Assembly (NCBI GenBank): GCA_002314775.1 | Contig: DCHE01000027.1 | Location: 71,343 to 122,486, forward strand | Length of the DNA stretch: 51,144 bases | Source of the DNA: Lachnospiraceae bacterium UBA1760 | Lineage (GTDB): Bacteria > Bacillota > Clostridia > Lachnospirales > Lachnospiraceae | Direction: 5' to 3' | Part shown: positions 15,876-23,741 of the stretch, piece after piece | How the letters are laid out: each line of letters begins with the position of its first letter | How positions within the stretch are numbered: position 1 is the first letter of the stretch | Position numbers and translations under genes: made by a program | Notes under the pieces: generated by a model | Databases searched by the model: none | The model's input: the letters and a program-made list of their open reading frames with translations, nothing else | What the model was told of the DNA's origin: nothing

Positions 15876-18800
15876 TGTCTCTCCTCCTTAGAAATGCAAT
15901 TAGAGTAATTGCTACACCTGCAACTGCCATGGCTCCTGCTGCAAATGGAATTTGTGTATCATCTCCAGTCCTAACAAGCTTATCCTTTGTCTTTTCAGTG
16001 GTTGTCTCAGAAGTAGTCTCTGTGGTATCAGTTGTCTTCTCTGTGGTTTCTGTTGTATCAGTGGTTTCCTCAGTTGTTGTCTCTGTGGTTTCTGTGGTTT
16101 CCTCAGTTGTTGTCTCTGTGGTTTCAGTGGTTTCCTCAGTTGTTGTCTCTGTGGTTTCTGTGGTCTCCTCAGTGGTAATCTCTGTGGTTTCTGTGGTCTC
16201 CTCAGTGGTTGTCTCTGTGGTTTTCTCCTCGACATAGCTTTTTATGGTCTGCTCACGCGACTCGATGTCCTCGTGCTTACATAAAAGCTCTCCATTTTCG
16301 TCAAAGATATACTCATAGATGATAATATCCGAAAATATATACGAAGAGTTAATATCAAATTCTACATAGATATTTCCGTTCTCATCAGCAATCTCAACAT
16401 CCTTCTTAGAAACAAGCTCATTTCCCTTGTCATCGAAAAGCTGCTCGCCTGTCTCCTTGTTCATGAGTCTTCCTTCAATTTTGACCATTGTGCCCTCGTC
16501 CATATATGAATACTTCACATTGTCAACGATCTGAATGTCCTCGTCCCTTCCTCTATAGACAGTCTTGTCATCGGTAACTGACGCAACAGTTCCAATCTCA
16601 GGGATTCTTTTATTTCCAATATTTTCCTGAATTAGCTCCTCCGACTCATTAGTAACATCTATGATGAGCGGCTCAATCTCGTAATACCTGTCGGTCTTTT
16701 TCTCGACAAGCTTGTAGGAATATCCTGACAAAAGTCTGCCCCTTCCAGGCTCAAAGCCATATCCTAGGCTAAACCAGAAATCCTCACCCTGGCGTCTGCT
16801 GTCAAACACTCCGTTCTCATCCGTACAAATATCCCTTGACATAATGATTTTGCCGTCTTTATCAAGCATGAAGAGAGTGAACTCAACCCCCTCAATTCCT
16901 TCTTTAGTTGACTCATCATACTTGAACAGTCTCAGATCCTTTCTATCGGTAGTCTCCGAAAGTGAGATTACTGAGTTATCGATTGGCATATTGCCCGCAT
17001 AGAGCGTTCCCATCGAGCTGTCATTTTCAATCAGCTTGAAGATATACACTGGCGCCTTGCCATCCTTTGCAGTAGCCCTCCAGCCATTTTTATCGTAGTA
17101 CTCTCCATTTAAAGTGAAACCGCTTGGTGCCTTAACCTCCTCAATAGAAATAACTCCGTACGGAAATGACACCGAGCCTGCCTCGTACATAAGTCCTTCC
17201 TTGTTCTCATAATAGCTGTCCTCTGAAAAATCAATCATTCCATTTTCGTCGGTTATAAGCTTATAGGTGTACCTTGGCGCAAGCTTTGCCAAGTCCTCCT
17301 CCGTATAATCATAGTTAGTGTTTAAAGGGTAGTATTTTAAGACAAATTCTGCCCCCTGAAGAGCGCTCTTATCCTCATCCTCCTTAGCCATTGACTCGCT
17401 GCTTGTTTTCTCCAGCTTTACAACGGTTGGATCTCCGTGCGCAGTGTCGTAAACTATTACCTCCTCATAGGGATTAAGCTGAGACAGAACAAGGCTTACC
17501 ACCTCATCATTTCTCGAAAAGCCTCTCGGAGCGATAGTCTCCTTCACATAGTAGGTTCCCTCTGGAAGGCCCGTAAGCCTTGTGTTTCCTGTAGTTACAT
17601 CCTCAGGTGAATAAAGATTCTTTGTAACATGTCCTGTTCCCTCAGAGTCGGTTGTAAATTCCGCAATTTCACTTCTAAGCATTCCAGTTTCTTCATCATA
17701 GTCCTCGTACACTGAATAAACTGCACTCTCAAGGCTGTAATTAGGATTGTCACTTATATCTATTCCTCCCGACTCAGCCTTCTTCTTAAGCGAAAATGAT
17801 GTCTTTACACTCTCATACTCGATGCTTTTACTGTCTGAAATACTTTTCTTATTTCCAGTTGCCACCATAAGCTGAAGGCTTGCATCCTTAAGTGTACCAT
17901 CCCTAAGCTTTGCAGCAGCGCTTCCTGCCTGAGGCAGGGTGCCATTTCCGTAGGCTGACATAAACTTTACAGTTGTGTCCATCTTTGTGGCACTTGCTGT
18001 CACAAAGCTAAGTACTACCTTGTCCTTACAGAATTTTGGTATTACCACCTCGGCAGTCTGAGTCCACCTGACTATTCCCCTGTCCTCACCTATTGTGTTT
18101 GCACCGGTAAAATAGCCTGTGTCGCTTAAGTATTCATTTGTGATATTAGAAAACCATACCGTACTTCCCTCTGGAAGACTGTCGCAGTTTATCTTAAGTG
18201 CAGTATATGCTCCCTCGTAGGCTACTCTTGCACCGGAAATACTTGTCTCAAAGGAAGAAATCGCCTTAACATTCGGGTTTACATAATATGCCTCGTATCT
18301 GGCAGTGTACTTTATCTTATCTCCAATTTCCTCCATATCTACATTGACATTTACAGTTGGCGAGTAGCTAACCTGCTCGTTATTCTTATTTCGTCCTGTG
18401 TAAACCTTGATGTCAAAGGCCTTTAATCCAATGCTAAGAAGCGCCTTATATGCCTCGCCAACAGGGTCCTTGGCTGTCAGACTGTATTCAAGGGTCTGTG
18501 TTCCGCAGTCATTTACATTCTTATTCTTGCACAGAAAATGTATTGCAGCCTGGGTTATCGCCCTTGCCTCATTCTTTGTCATTGGGAAAAATGCTCCCTG
18601 AATAAGTAGTCCCGTCTGAAGCTTCCCGTCAATATAGTATTCCCCGAAGGATCCATCAACAGCATATCTGCCCATCTCCGCAAAGGCCATATTTAAGCAG
18701 GCCATAAGTGTCCTTACGAACTCTTCTCCTGTGGCTGTATATAAGCCCTTGGTTCCATAGGACCAGCCAATGATGTACTTTTCAAGCTCGGATTTAGGTC

Positions 18801-19494
18801 CTGACTTCATAATCTGTGTACAGTATGCATTACTCACTCTAGTACCATTATCAAAGAGTCCGTAGAAGGCATGGCTATTATCAAGGTAGGTTCCCTTTAG
18901 GCCATGTCCCTTTAGTATGCTCGAAACCGGATAGTCAGCTCCTCCAGAGCTTTCTCTCTTTATCTGGTATATCTTATCCTTCTCTGCAAGATAAAAATGA
19001 TATGTATCTGAGGCTGTTGCATCTGACGCAAGAACACTCTCCTCCTCCTCAGAAAATTCCTCTGTTAAAATTTCCTCCTCAAAAGTCTCCGCCTCAGTAA
19101 TCTCTGTCTCTGAAGTCTCCGCCTCAGTAATTTCTGTCTCTGAAGTCTCCGCCTCAGTAATTTCTGTCTCTGAAGTCTCCTCTGCTTCTTCCTGAATTTC
19201 CATCTCTCCTGCCTCAGTGATTTCTTCCTCTGACTTCTCTGGATTTTCCACATCGGTTTTCTCTAAATTTTCAGCCTCAGCCGGCTCCGCCTGGTTTTCA
19301 CTATTTTCACTATTTTCACTATTTTCACTAAAATACTCTATATCCAGTTCCGGTTCATACGCTTCACCCGACTCATATACCTCACTGTAGGCTGCGTTTT
19401 TATTCCCGCCATAAAACGTATTTGTCAGCGAAGCAAGCGGTAATGCTGCAGCCAAAACCATAGCTATAAGCTTTCTAAAAATTAGTTCTTTCAT
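15862..19494 (-). CDS. Thioester-domain surface adhesin with SpaA-like and Thr-Gln ester domains and a variant sorting signal
   Basis: A 1,210-residue wall-anchored adhesin. In order: signal peptide (about 1-26); acidic Ser/Glu/Thr repeats (about 55-155); a thioester (TED/TQXA) domain with Cys225 (AYCTQ) and Gln315 in the TQAA motif (AITQAAIHFL), which should form an internal Cys-Gln thioester able to bond covalently to host or fibre amines; a beta-rich region; three SpaA/CnaB-like domains (about 570-690, 700-850 and 870-965), each ending in a YYVKETIAPRGF-type strand; a T-Q ester (VaFE-type) domain about 965-1085 with Thr969 (EIGTVAS) and Gln1082 (EQTI); a Thr/Glu stalk; then LVRTG (1173-1177), a hydrophobic helix and RRR. 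LVRTG departs from LPxTG at the Pro. It starts 21 nt after the FHA gene, with AAAGG 8 nt before the ATG. Confidence 0.9.
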   Translation of the reverse strand: MKELIFRKLIAMVLAAALPLASLTNTFYGGNKNAAYSEVYESGEAYEPELDIEYFSENSENSENSENQAEPAEAENLEKTDVENPEKSEEEITEAGEMEIQEEAEETSETEITEAETSETEITEAETSETEITEAETFEEEILTEEFSEEEESVLASDATASDTYHFYLAEKDKIYQIKRESSGGADYPVSSILKGHGLKGTYLDNSHAFYGLFDNGTRVSNAYCTQIMKSGPKSELEKYIIGWSYGTKGLYTATGEEFVRTLMACLNMAFAEMGRYAVDGSFGEYYIDGKLQTGLLIQGAFFPMTKNEARAITQAAIHFLCKNKNVNDCGTQTLEYSLTAKDPVGEAYKALLSIGLKAFDIKVYTGRNKNNEQVSYSPTVNVNVDMEEIGDKIKYTARYEAYYVNPNVKAISSFETSISGARVAYEGAYTALKINCDSLPEGSTVWFSNITNEYLSDTGYFTGANTIGEDRGIVRWTQTAEVVIPKFCKDKVVLSFVTASATKMDTTVKFMSAYGNGTLPQAGSAAAKLRDGTLKDASLQLMVATGNKKSISDSKSIEYESVKTSFSLKKKAESGGIDISDNPNYSLESAVYSVYEDYDEETGMLRSEIAEFTTDSEGTGHVTKNLYSPEDVTTGNTRLTGLPEGTYYVKETIAPRGFSRNDEVVSLVLSQLNPYEEVIVYDTAHGDPTVVKLEKTSSESMAKEDEDKSALQGAEFVLKYYPLNTNYDYTEEDLAKLAPRYTYKLITDENGMIDFSEDSYYENKEGLMYEAGSVSFPYGVISIEEVKAPSGFTLNGEYYDKNGWRATAKDGKAPVYIFKLIENDSSMGTLYAGNMPIDNSVISLSETTDRKDLRLFKYDESTKEGIEGVEFTLFMLDKDGKIIMSRDICTDENGVFDSRRQGEDFWFSLGYGFEPGRGRLLSGYSYKLVEKKTDRYYEIEPLIIDVTNESEELIQENIGNKRIPEIGTVASVTDDKTVYRGRDEDIQIVDNVKYSYMDEGTMVKIEGRLMNKETGEQLFDDKGNELVSKKDVEIADENGNIYVEFDINSSYIFSDIIIYEYIFDENGELLCKHEDIESREQTIKSYVEEKTTETTTEETTETTEITTEETTETTETTTEETTETTETTTEETTETTETTTEETTDTTETTEKTTDTTETTSETTTEKTKDKLVRTGDDTQIPFAAGAMAVAGVAITLIAFLRRRDNGAR
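16068..16232 (-). repeat. 33-bp tandem repeat in the adhesin stalk
   Basis: Five near-identical 33-bp units begin at 16068, 16101, 16134, 16167 and 16200, each encoding an 11-residue TETTTEETTET unit next to the sorting signal. The flanks degrade gradually. The array is a likely source of length variation in the wall-spanning stalk. Confidence 0.8.
19085..19174 (-). repeat. 30-bp tandem repeat in the adhesin N-terminus
   Basis: Three almost identical 30-bp units (19085-19114, 19115-19144, 19145-19174) encode the decapeptide SETEITEAET. A shorter 9-bp repeat encoding Ser-Glu-Asn lies nearby at about 19296-19330. Confidence 0.8.
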
Positions 19495-19515
19495 ACATTT
19501 TTCCTTTCATTTATT

Positions 19516-20850
19516 TCACTCTGCCTCATTTTTCGTCAAAAAAAACTCTTCTGTCCCAAGCCTTATAAGGCAGCCACAAAAGATGTTCGTCCAAACTCCA
19601 GTATTAATTCGTTTGTTATTTATAAAGGTTCCATTTGTAGAACCCTCATCCCTAATCATAAGCTCACCACCTGTCAGATTTAACACTGCATGAGCCCTGC
19701 TAATTCCCTCCGAGGGTATAGAATAATCCATATCCCTGCTTCTTCCGATATGATTTAGCCCCTCCTTCAGCATATACGGCTGATATTTTGCCAGAGTACT
19801 GATAACAAGGAAGCTATTCTTTTCCTCCCTTATGGCTACCTCCTTTTCACTGACTCCAGCACGAATTTCAGTACGAATTTCCGCACCAGTTTCAGCATCG
19901 GTCTCAGTACCCCGAGGAACCAAAGCTCCTCCTTCGCCCTCGCCTGCTGCCTCAAAATATTCCCTCATACTGCTGTCTATCTCATCATCATCCCGATTAT
20001 TTTTAAGTATAAGGAATATGTAAACTGAAAATAGAATTCCTATTACAATGCAAAACTTGACCGCAGCAAATCCAAATATGATAAGGAGAGTAACTGTAGC
20101 AAGAAGTACCACAGCTACTGGCACTGCTATGTCCAGAATCTCACTATTAAGTCTTTTCTCCTCTTTGTCCGTACCGGAAAATGTATCATTTAAAAAATTA
20201 TTATTTACAAAATTATTATTTCCGGCATTAAAGTTATCACCCTCCACATAACCGCCATCATCAGGACCTCTTACAAATCGTCCATCCTCTAAGATAAATG
20301 CCTCATTTTCCGCATCTCTCTTCTCTAGACAGCCTGCAAACAGTCTCGGGGTGAAATTGTCCTGCAGAAGCTTTGAGTAAATACGGTAAAGATAAATCAC
20401 ATCCTTACTGTCTGTGTGATCGTATATGAGCATCATCTCCTCAAAAAGTTTCTTTAGCTTTACTGAAAAGCTTTCCCTTTCCCCTGGCACATACATGAAC
20501 ATAAACTCATCCAAAGCCCTGCTATAATATATCCCGCTCATGGATATCACAAGCTCGTCAGGATATAGAAGATATCTTGTCATTCCACTTACAAGCTCCA
20601 CCAGCTTTCTTAGGAAGTGCTCAAGCACCCTTCCCGTAAATGCCTCCCGCCTTAGATAATCGTTTAAGCTTGTCAGTCCATCCACCCGAAAGCTGAGCTT
20701 GAGGCTGTTGTCGAGCCGCATAAGTGATGGGGCAAGTAACCCAGTTATGGCATTATTTCTTATCATTTTTATCCTGTAATCATCCTTTATTTTGGCTGAC
20801 TCAATCTCGACAAAGCTGCCATCTCCATAATTTTTACTTGTGATTTTCAA
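19516..20850 (-). CDS. FHA-domain membrane protein with DUF6382 N-terminus
   Basis: 444 residues. About 1-175 matches the DUF6382 type often found before FHA domains in Clostridia. A low-complexity Asn-rich linker follows (NAGNNNFVNNNFLND), then two TM helices (about 240-285), an acidic linker and a C-terminal FHA domain (about 355-440). The FHA phosphothreonine-binding residues are present: Gly-Arg-Ser at 369-371, Ser-Arg-Ala-His at 384-387 and STNGT at 404-408. It should therefore read a Ser/Thr-phosphorylation signal at the membrane and link it to the Tad machine. No Ser/Thr kinase or phosphatase is in the operon. The start is TTG, chosen because GGAG lies 9 nt upstream. It follows the TadE gene by 6 nt. 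Confidence 0.85.
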   Translation of the reverse strand: MKITSKNYGDGSFVEIESAKIKDDYRIKMIRNNAITGLLAPSLMRLDNSLKLSFRVDGLTSLNDYLRREAFTGRVLEHFLRKLVELVSGMTRYLLYPDELVISMSGIYYSRALDEFMFMYVPGERESFSVKLKKLFEEMMLIYDHTDSKDVIYLYRIYSKLLQDNFTPRLFAGCLEKRDAENEAFILEDGRFVRGPDDGGYVEGDNFNAGNNNFVNNNFLNDTFSGTDKEEKRLNSEILDIAVPVAVVLLATVTLLIIFGFAAVKFCIVIGILFSVYIFLILKNNRDDDEIDSSMREYFEAAGEGEGGALVPRGTETDAETGAEIRTEIRAGVSEKEVAIREEKNSFLVISTLAKYQPYMLKEGLNHIGRSRDMDYSIPSEGISRAHAVLNLTGGELMIRDEGSTNGTFINNKRINTGVWTNIFCGCLIRLGTEEFFLTKNEAE

Positions 20851-20856
20851 TTATTA

Positions 20857-21237
20857 TCACTCCTTTATGTCCGAGATTACCTGAAATCTTCTTAGTCTTT
20901 TTGTCAGGGCATCGTCACTATCCCTTAAGGCACTGACCTCGTATCTGCTATCATAACCAAGAAATGACATATCAAGGCTTCCCTCTCCACGAATCGTTCC
21001 GTCCTCCTCGGATGCCTTAAAGCAAGCGGTTCCCAAATTCATACTGTAGTCTTCATTTATCTCCTGGTTTGAGTATTCGGAAACCGCCACACACATATTG
21101 CTTCTAAGCTTCTCTCTGTTTATTATCGCCAGAAATGCATAGACTATAAGCATTATGGCAATTATTATGATTGGAAATAGAATGCTAAGCTCCACCGAGT
21201 ACATTCCTCTGTTATTTTTCATTCGCATACTGAACAT
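20857..21237 (-). CDS. tadE: TadE-like pseudopilin (short)
   Basis: A 126-residue minor pseudopilin of the Tad pilus. The N-terminus NRGMYSVELSILFPIIIIAIMLIVYAF has the short basic leader, the Gly before the cleavage site, the Glu at about +5 and the long hydrophobic helix typical of TadE/TadF. The rest is a small extracytoplasmic domain with one Cys pair (NMCVAV, TACFKA). GGAGG lies 9 nt before the ATG. It overlaps the preceding TadE-like gene by 19 nt, so translation is coupled. Processing needs a prepilin peptidase, which is not encoded in this window. Confidence 0.8.
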   Translation of the reverse strand: MFSMRMKNNRGMYSVELSILFPIIIIAIMLIVYAFLAIINREKLRSNMCVAVSEYSNQEINEDYSMNLGTACFKASEEDGTIRGEGSLDMSFLGYDSRYEVSALRDSDDALTKRLRRFQVISDIKE

Positions 21238-22070
21238 TTGGGTATACCTCCCACTTCACTTAGTTTTTTTCTCTCAACTGTTCTGTAAAGCCTTGAACAG
21301 CTGGTGTTTGTATGGTATCTCTCACCACTTTCACTGATAAATACAGTTGTCGCATTATACTTTCCGCAGTACTCACAGGGGCTCTTCCCCCTATTTTTCG
21401 CCTCCTCAAGACTGACATCAGTAACCGCTGTAAAAAGATATCTGCAGGTTCTTTTTGTGTGATACACCACACCTCTTTTAGCGACGTACACATACTGGCA
21501 GTCCTCCTCCTCGCTACCTTCAGTCTCATCCTTAAAGCCCTTGTAGGCCTTTTGCTTTATCTCCTCCTTCAGATACCTCTCACGCTTTCCAAAAAAGGGT
21601 ATGTCCATTCTGATTTTATACATAAAACATATGTCAGTATTTCCATCCTCATCGATATACCTGCTGCCAGCGAAGCTGACTCCGTCAATGCCCTTTCGTA
21701 TATACCTAGATGATACCTGACTATCGTCGGCGTAGTTTTTAATTATACCTTTGACCAAAATTGGAGATAAGAAAGAGGGATCTGTTTCGTCAATCAGATA
21801 TGCATATTCAGCCATATACTCCGTTGCCTGGGCTGCTGCATAATAAAGATTTGCTCTGTGAACCATAATGTTGCAAATACTGATAAATGCCAGCATCGCG
21901 AAAAGAAATACTGGAATAACTATAACCGCCTCAACAGTGGCAACTCCCTGTTTGGAACGCACATACCCTTGAAACGAGGCATTAGCTTTGGCTCTTTTCC
22001 TGCTATAATTTGTGACGTCGGAGAGGATTTCCGTATCTACTACAAGGCTAATGTCCCCTTTCAATTGCAT
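21219..22070 (-). CDS. TadE-like pseudopilin with two Cys/His metal-site-like motifs
   Basis: 283 residues. Residues about 39-70 (SKQGVATVEAVIVIPVFLFAML) form a TadE/TadG prepilin-type segment with Gly-x-x-x-x-Glu and a long hydrophobic stretch, preceded by an unusually long leader of about 40 residues. The C-terminus is odd: two tandem copies of a motif with Tyr-His-Thr, a Cys four or so residues later, Leu, then P-C-x-x-C or K-C-x-x-C. The first copy is VVYHTKRTCRYL...SPCEYCGK (about 205-240) and the second is RYHTNTSCSRL...PKCSVCE (at the end). This resembles the small Ada-type or zinc-ribbon motif attached to some secreted clostridial proteins. It would sit outside the cell, possibly binding zinc. 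It starts 1 nt after the DUF5702 gene. Confidence 0.75.
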   Translation of the reverse strand: MQLKGDISLVVDTEILSDVTNYSRKRAKANASFQGYVRSKQGVATVEAVIVIPVFLFAMLAFISICNIMVHRANLYYAAAQATEYMAEYAYLIDETDPSFLSPILVKGIIKNYADDSQVSSRYIRKGIDGVSFAGSRYIDEDGNTDICFMYKIRMDIPFFGKRERYLKEEIKQKAYKGFKDETEGSEEEDCQYVYVAKRGVVYHTKRTCRYLFTAVTDVSLEEAKNRGKSPCEYCGKYNATTVFISESGERYHTNTSCSRLYRTVERKKLSEVGGIPKCSVCE

Positions 22071-22071
22071 G

Positions 22072-23487
22072 CTAATATGTCACCTGCCTTCCCACCTTAA
22101 AGCTTGTGTCCTTATAATCTACTGTTATATTTACATAAAACCCAGTAATCAGATTTTCCAAATCCACACCCGAGTTGATTGAAATAAGGTCCAGCATTCG
22201 GTAGTAGCTTCTTTTTCCCTTTATGGCAATAAGGATTTCAAGGTAATTCTCATAGTCCATCCCTTTGTCGTCCTTTTTTGGCGAAAGCTTATCAAGCTTA
22301 GTCAGGCTGTCAAAATCTGTGAGCCAGTTTTCACTATCCTTTACATAGGGCAGCTTATATCCCCTTATAAGATAGTAGGTCTCAGCAATTCCCTCGATAT
22401 ATGCCCAGCAGCCCGTAAGCAAATACTTTATTACCGAGTAGGGTACTGGTGTTGATGCTGCAAGTCCTGCAGCGATTCCATTTATTACCTGAAGCCTTTT
22501 TTCATCCGTCAGAAGATATGCAAAATTGACTCCGAGCCTTAGGGTAATTATCTCATTTACAGTTTTTTTATAATTTTCCTCATCCGTCATCTTCCCGGCA
22601 ATAATATACTCCATCTCAAGATTAAGCTTTGACGTCTCATTCTTCTTAGTAAGCGCATTGTTAAAATAATTCTTCGCAAAATACACTCCTGCCGCTTCAT
22701 TTTTCACCCCTGACAGGAAGCCATTTCCCTTTTTGACATCGCTTTTTAAAGAGCCGTATTTCACAAATTCGCTGTCCGTATCCAGGTTCTTTTCAGCTTC
22801 CTTGATAAGACTCTCGGAGGTTTTGCTCTTATCAACCTTGTAGTCGGAAAACTTAATACTGGCTGGCTTGATTGAGAATGCAATACCAAGCTTTTTCTGT
22901 TTTTTAAGTTCCTCCCTTGGATCTTCAACATCCACTTGGCTCTCCTGACCCTCACCGGTATTATTCTCCTCCTCTCGAGCCTCTGAATTTTCACTCTCCT
23001 TTTTTTCTTCTTCCGATACCTCTTCATCCATCCTTTTTATAGTTTTTTCCGAAACCGGCTCGTCACTCCCTCCGGTTTTACTTAGTATCTCCTCTGAAAT
23101 ATCCTCGCAGGCCGCATACTTCATATCATCTTCAACCTGCTTCTTAAACCCTGAAATATCATCTGAGAGAACGCCAAATACCTCGCAAAGCTCAGTTGAT
23201 ACTGAGTAGTCCTCTCCGAGGTTCTCATTCATACAGCTATCAATGATTTCCTCTATGTAGCCCTCTCCCATTTTTCCAAACTGCTTATCTATAAGGAGAA
23301 TATGATACTTCTCGAAAATATACGTATTGTAGCTTGCTCTTACCGAGCCAACTCCATTTGTCACCGCCGCAGCAGTTCTTATCCTTGCACAATAGATATC
23401 AACTATCTGAAATGCAGCCACAACAAGTGAAAGCATGACCATAAGTACAAGACTCATAAATACTGTTATTTTTCCCTGATTATCCAT
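22072..23487 (-). CDS. DUF5702-type TadG-like Tad protein
   Basis: About 471 residues. One N-terminal hydrophobic helix (GKITVFMSLVLMVMLSLVVAAFQ) is followed by a large extracytoplasmic domain, DIYCARIRTAAAVTNGVGSVRASYNTYIFEKYHILLID, which matches the DUF5702 proteins that accompany clostridial tad loci. A charged low-complexity stretch (about 140-200, Glu/Lys-rich) follows, then a helical domain. It is probably a TadG-like minor pilus or assembly component anchored in the membrane. The frame opens with GTG at 23499. I prefer the ATG at 23487 because AAGGAG directly precedes it, though spacing is short for either. It lies 43 nt after the Flp pilin stop (55 nt from the preferred start). Confidence 0.75.
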   Translation of the reverse strand: MDNQGKITVFMSLVLMVMLSLVVAAFQIVDIYCARIRTAAAVTNGVGSVRASYNTYIFEKYHILLIDKQFGKMGEGYIEEIIDSCMNENLGEDYSVSTELCEVFGVLSDDISGFKKQVEDDMKYAACEDISEEILSKTGGSDEPVSEKTIKRMDEEVSEEEKKESENSEAREEENNTGEGQESQVDVEDPREELKKQKKLGIAFSIKPASIKFSDYKVDKSKTSESLIKEAEKNLDTDSEFVKYGSLKSDVKKGNGFLSGVKNEAAGVYFAKNYFNNALTKKNETSKLNLEMEYIIAGKMTDEENYKKTVNEIITLRLGVNFAYLLTDEKRLQVINGIAAGLAASTPVPYSVIKYLLTGCWAYIEGIAETYYLIRGYKLPYVKDSENWLTDFDSLTKLDKLSPKKDDKGMDYENYLEILIAIKGKRSYYRMLDLISINSGVDLENLITGFYVNITVDYKDTSFKVGRQVTY

Positions 23488-23542
23488 ACTCTCCTTCACC
23501 TTTTATATTCTTTTATATTCCTCTATAATCTTCTAAAATCCT

Positions 23543-23725
23543 TTATAACAATTGATTTGCATCATCGTTTATCTTGTCCCAAACATTATTTACTAAATCT
23601 GTTATCTGATCCTGAAATATAACCACTATCGCAATAAGGACCACCAGAATTAATATGACTTCAACAGCAGCAACACCCTTGTTTGAGCCATTTCCAACTA
23701 ATATTTCTTTCACTCTATTTCTCAT
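23543..23725 (-). CDS. flp: Flp-type major pilin
   Basis: A 60-residue type IVb pilin, the structural subunit of the Tad fibre. It has a short basic leader (MRNRVKEILVGNGSNK), the GVAAVEVILILVVLIAIVVIF processing and assembly segment with Glu at +5 after Gly, and a short C-terminal tail with the expected aromatic and acidic residues. Length and pattern match Flp1-like pilins of Clostridia. AAGGAG lies 6 nt before the ATG. It sits 16 nt after tadC. Placing the main pilin in mid-operon rather than in its own strong unit is typical of Gram-positive tad loci. Confidence 0.9.
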   Translation of the reverse strand: MRNRVKEILVGNGSNKGVAAVEVILILVVLIAIVVIFQDQITDLVNNVWDKINDDANQLL

Positions 23726-23741
23726 ATGCGTCTCCTTATTC

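Noticed and set aside
15074..16284. Long plus-strand reading frames rich in Val, Ser and Cys opposite the Thr-rich genes
   Set aside because: They are the reverse-complement reading of Thr/Glu/Ala minisatellites, with no ribosome binding sites and low complexity.
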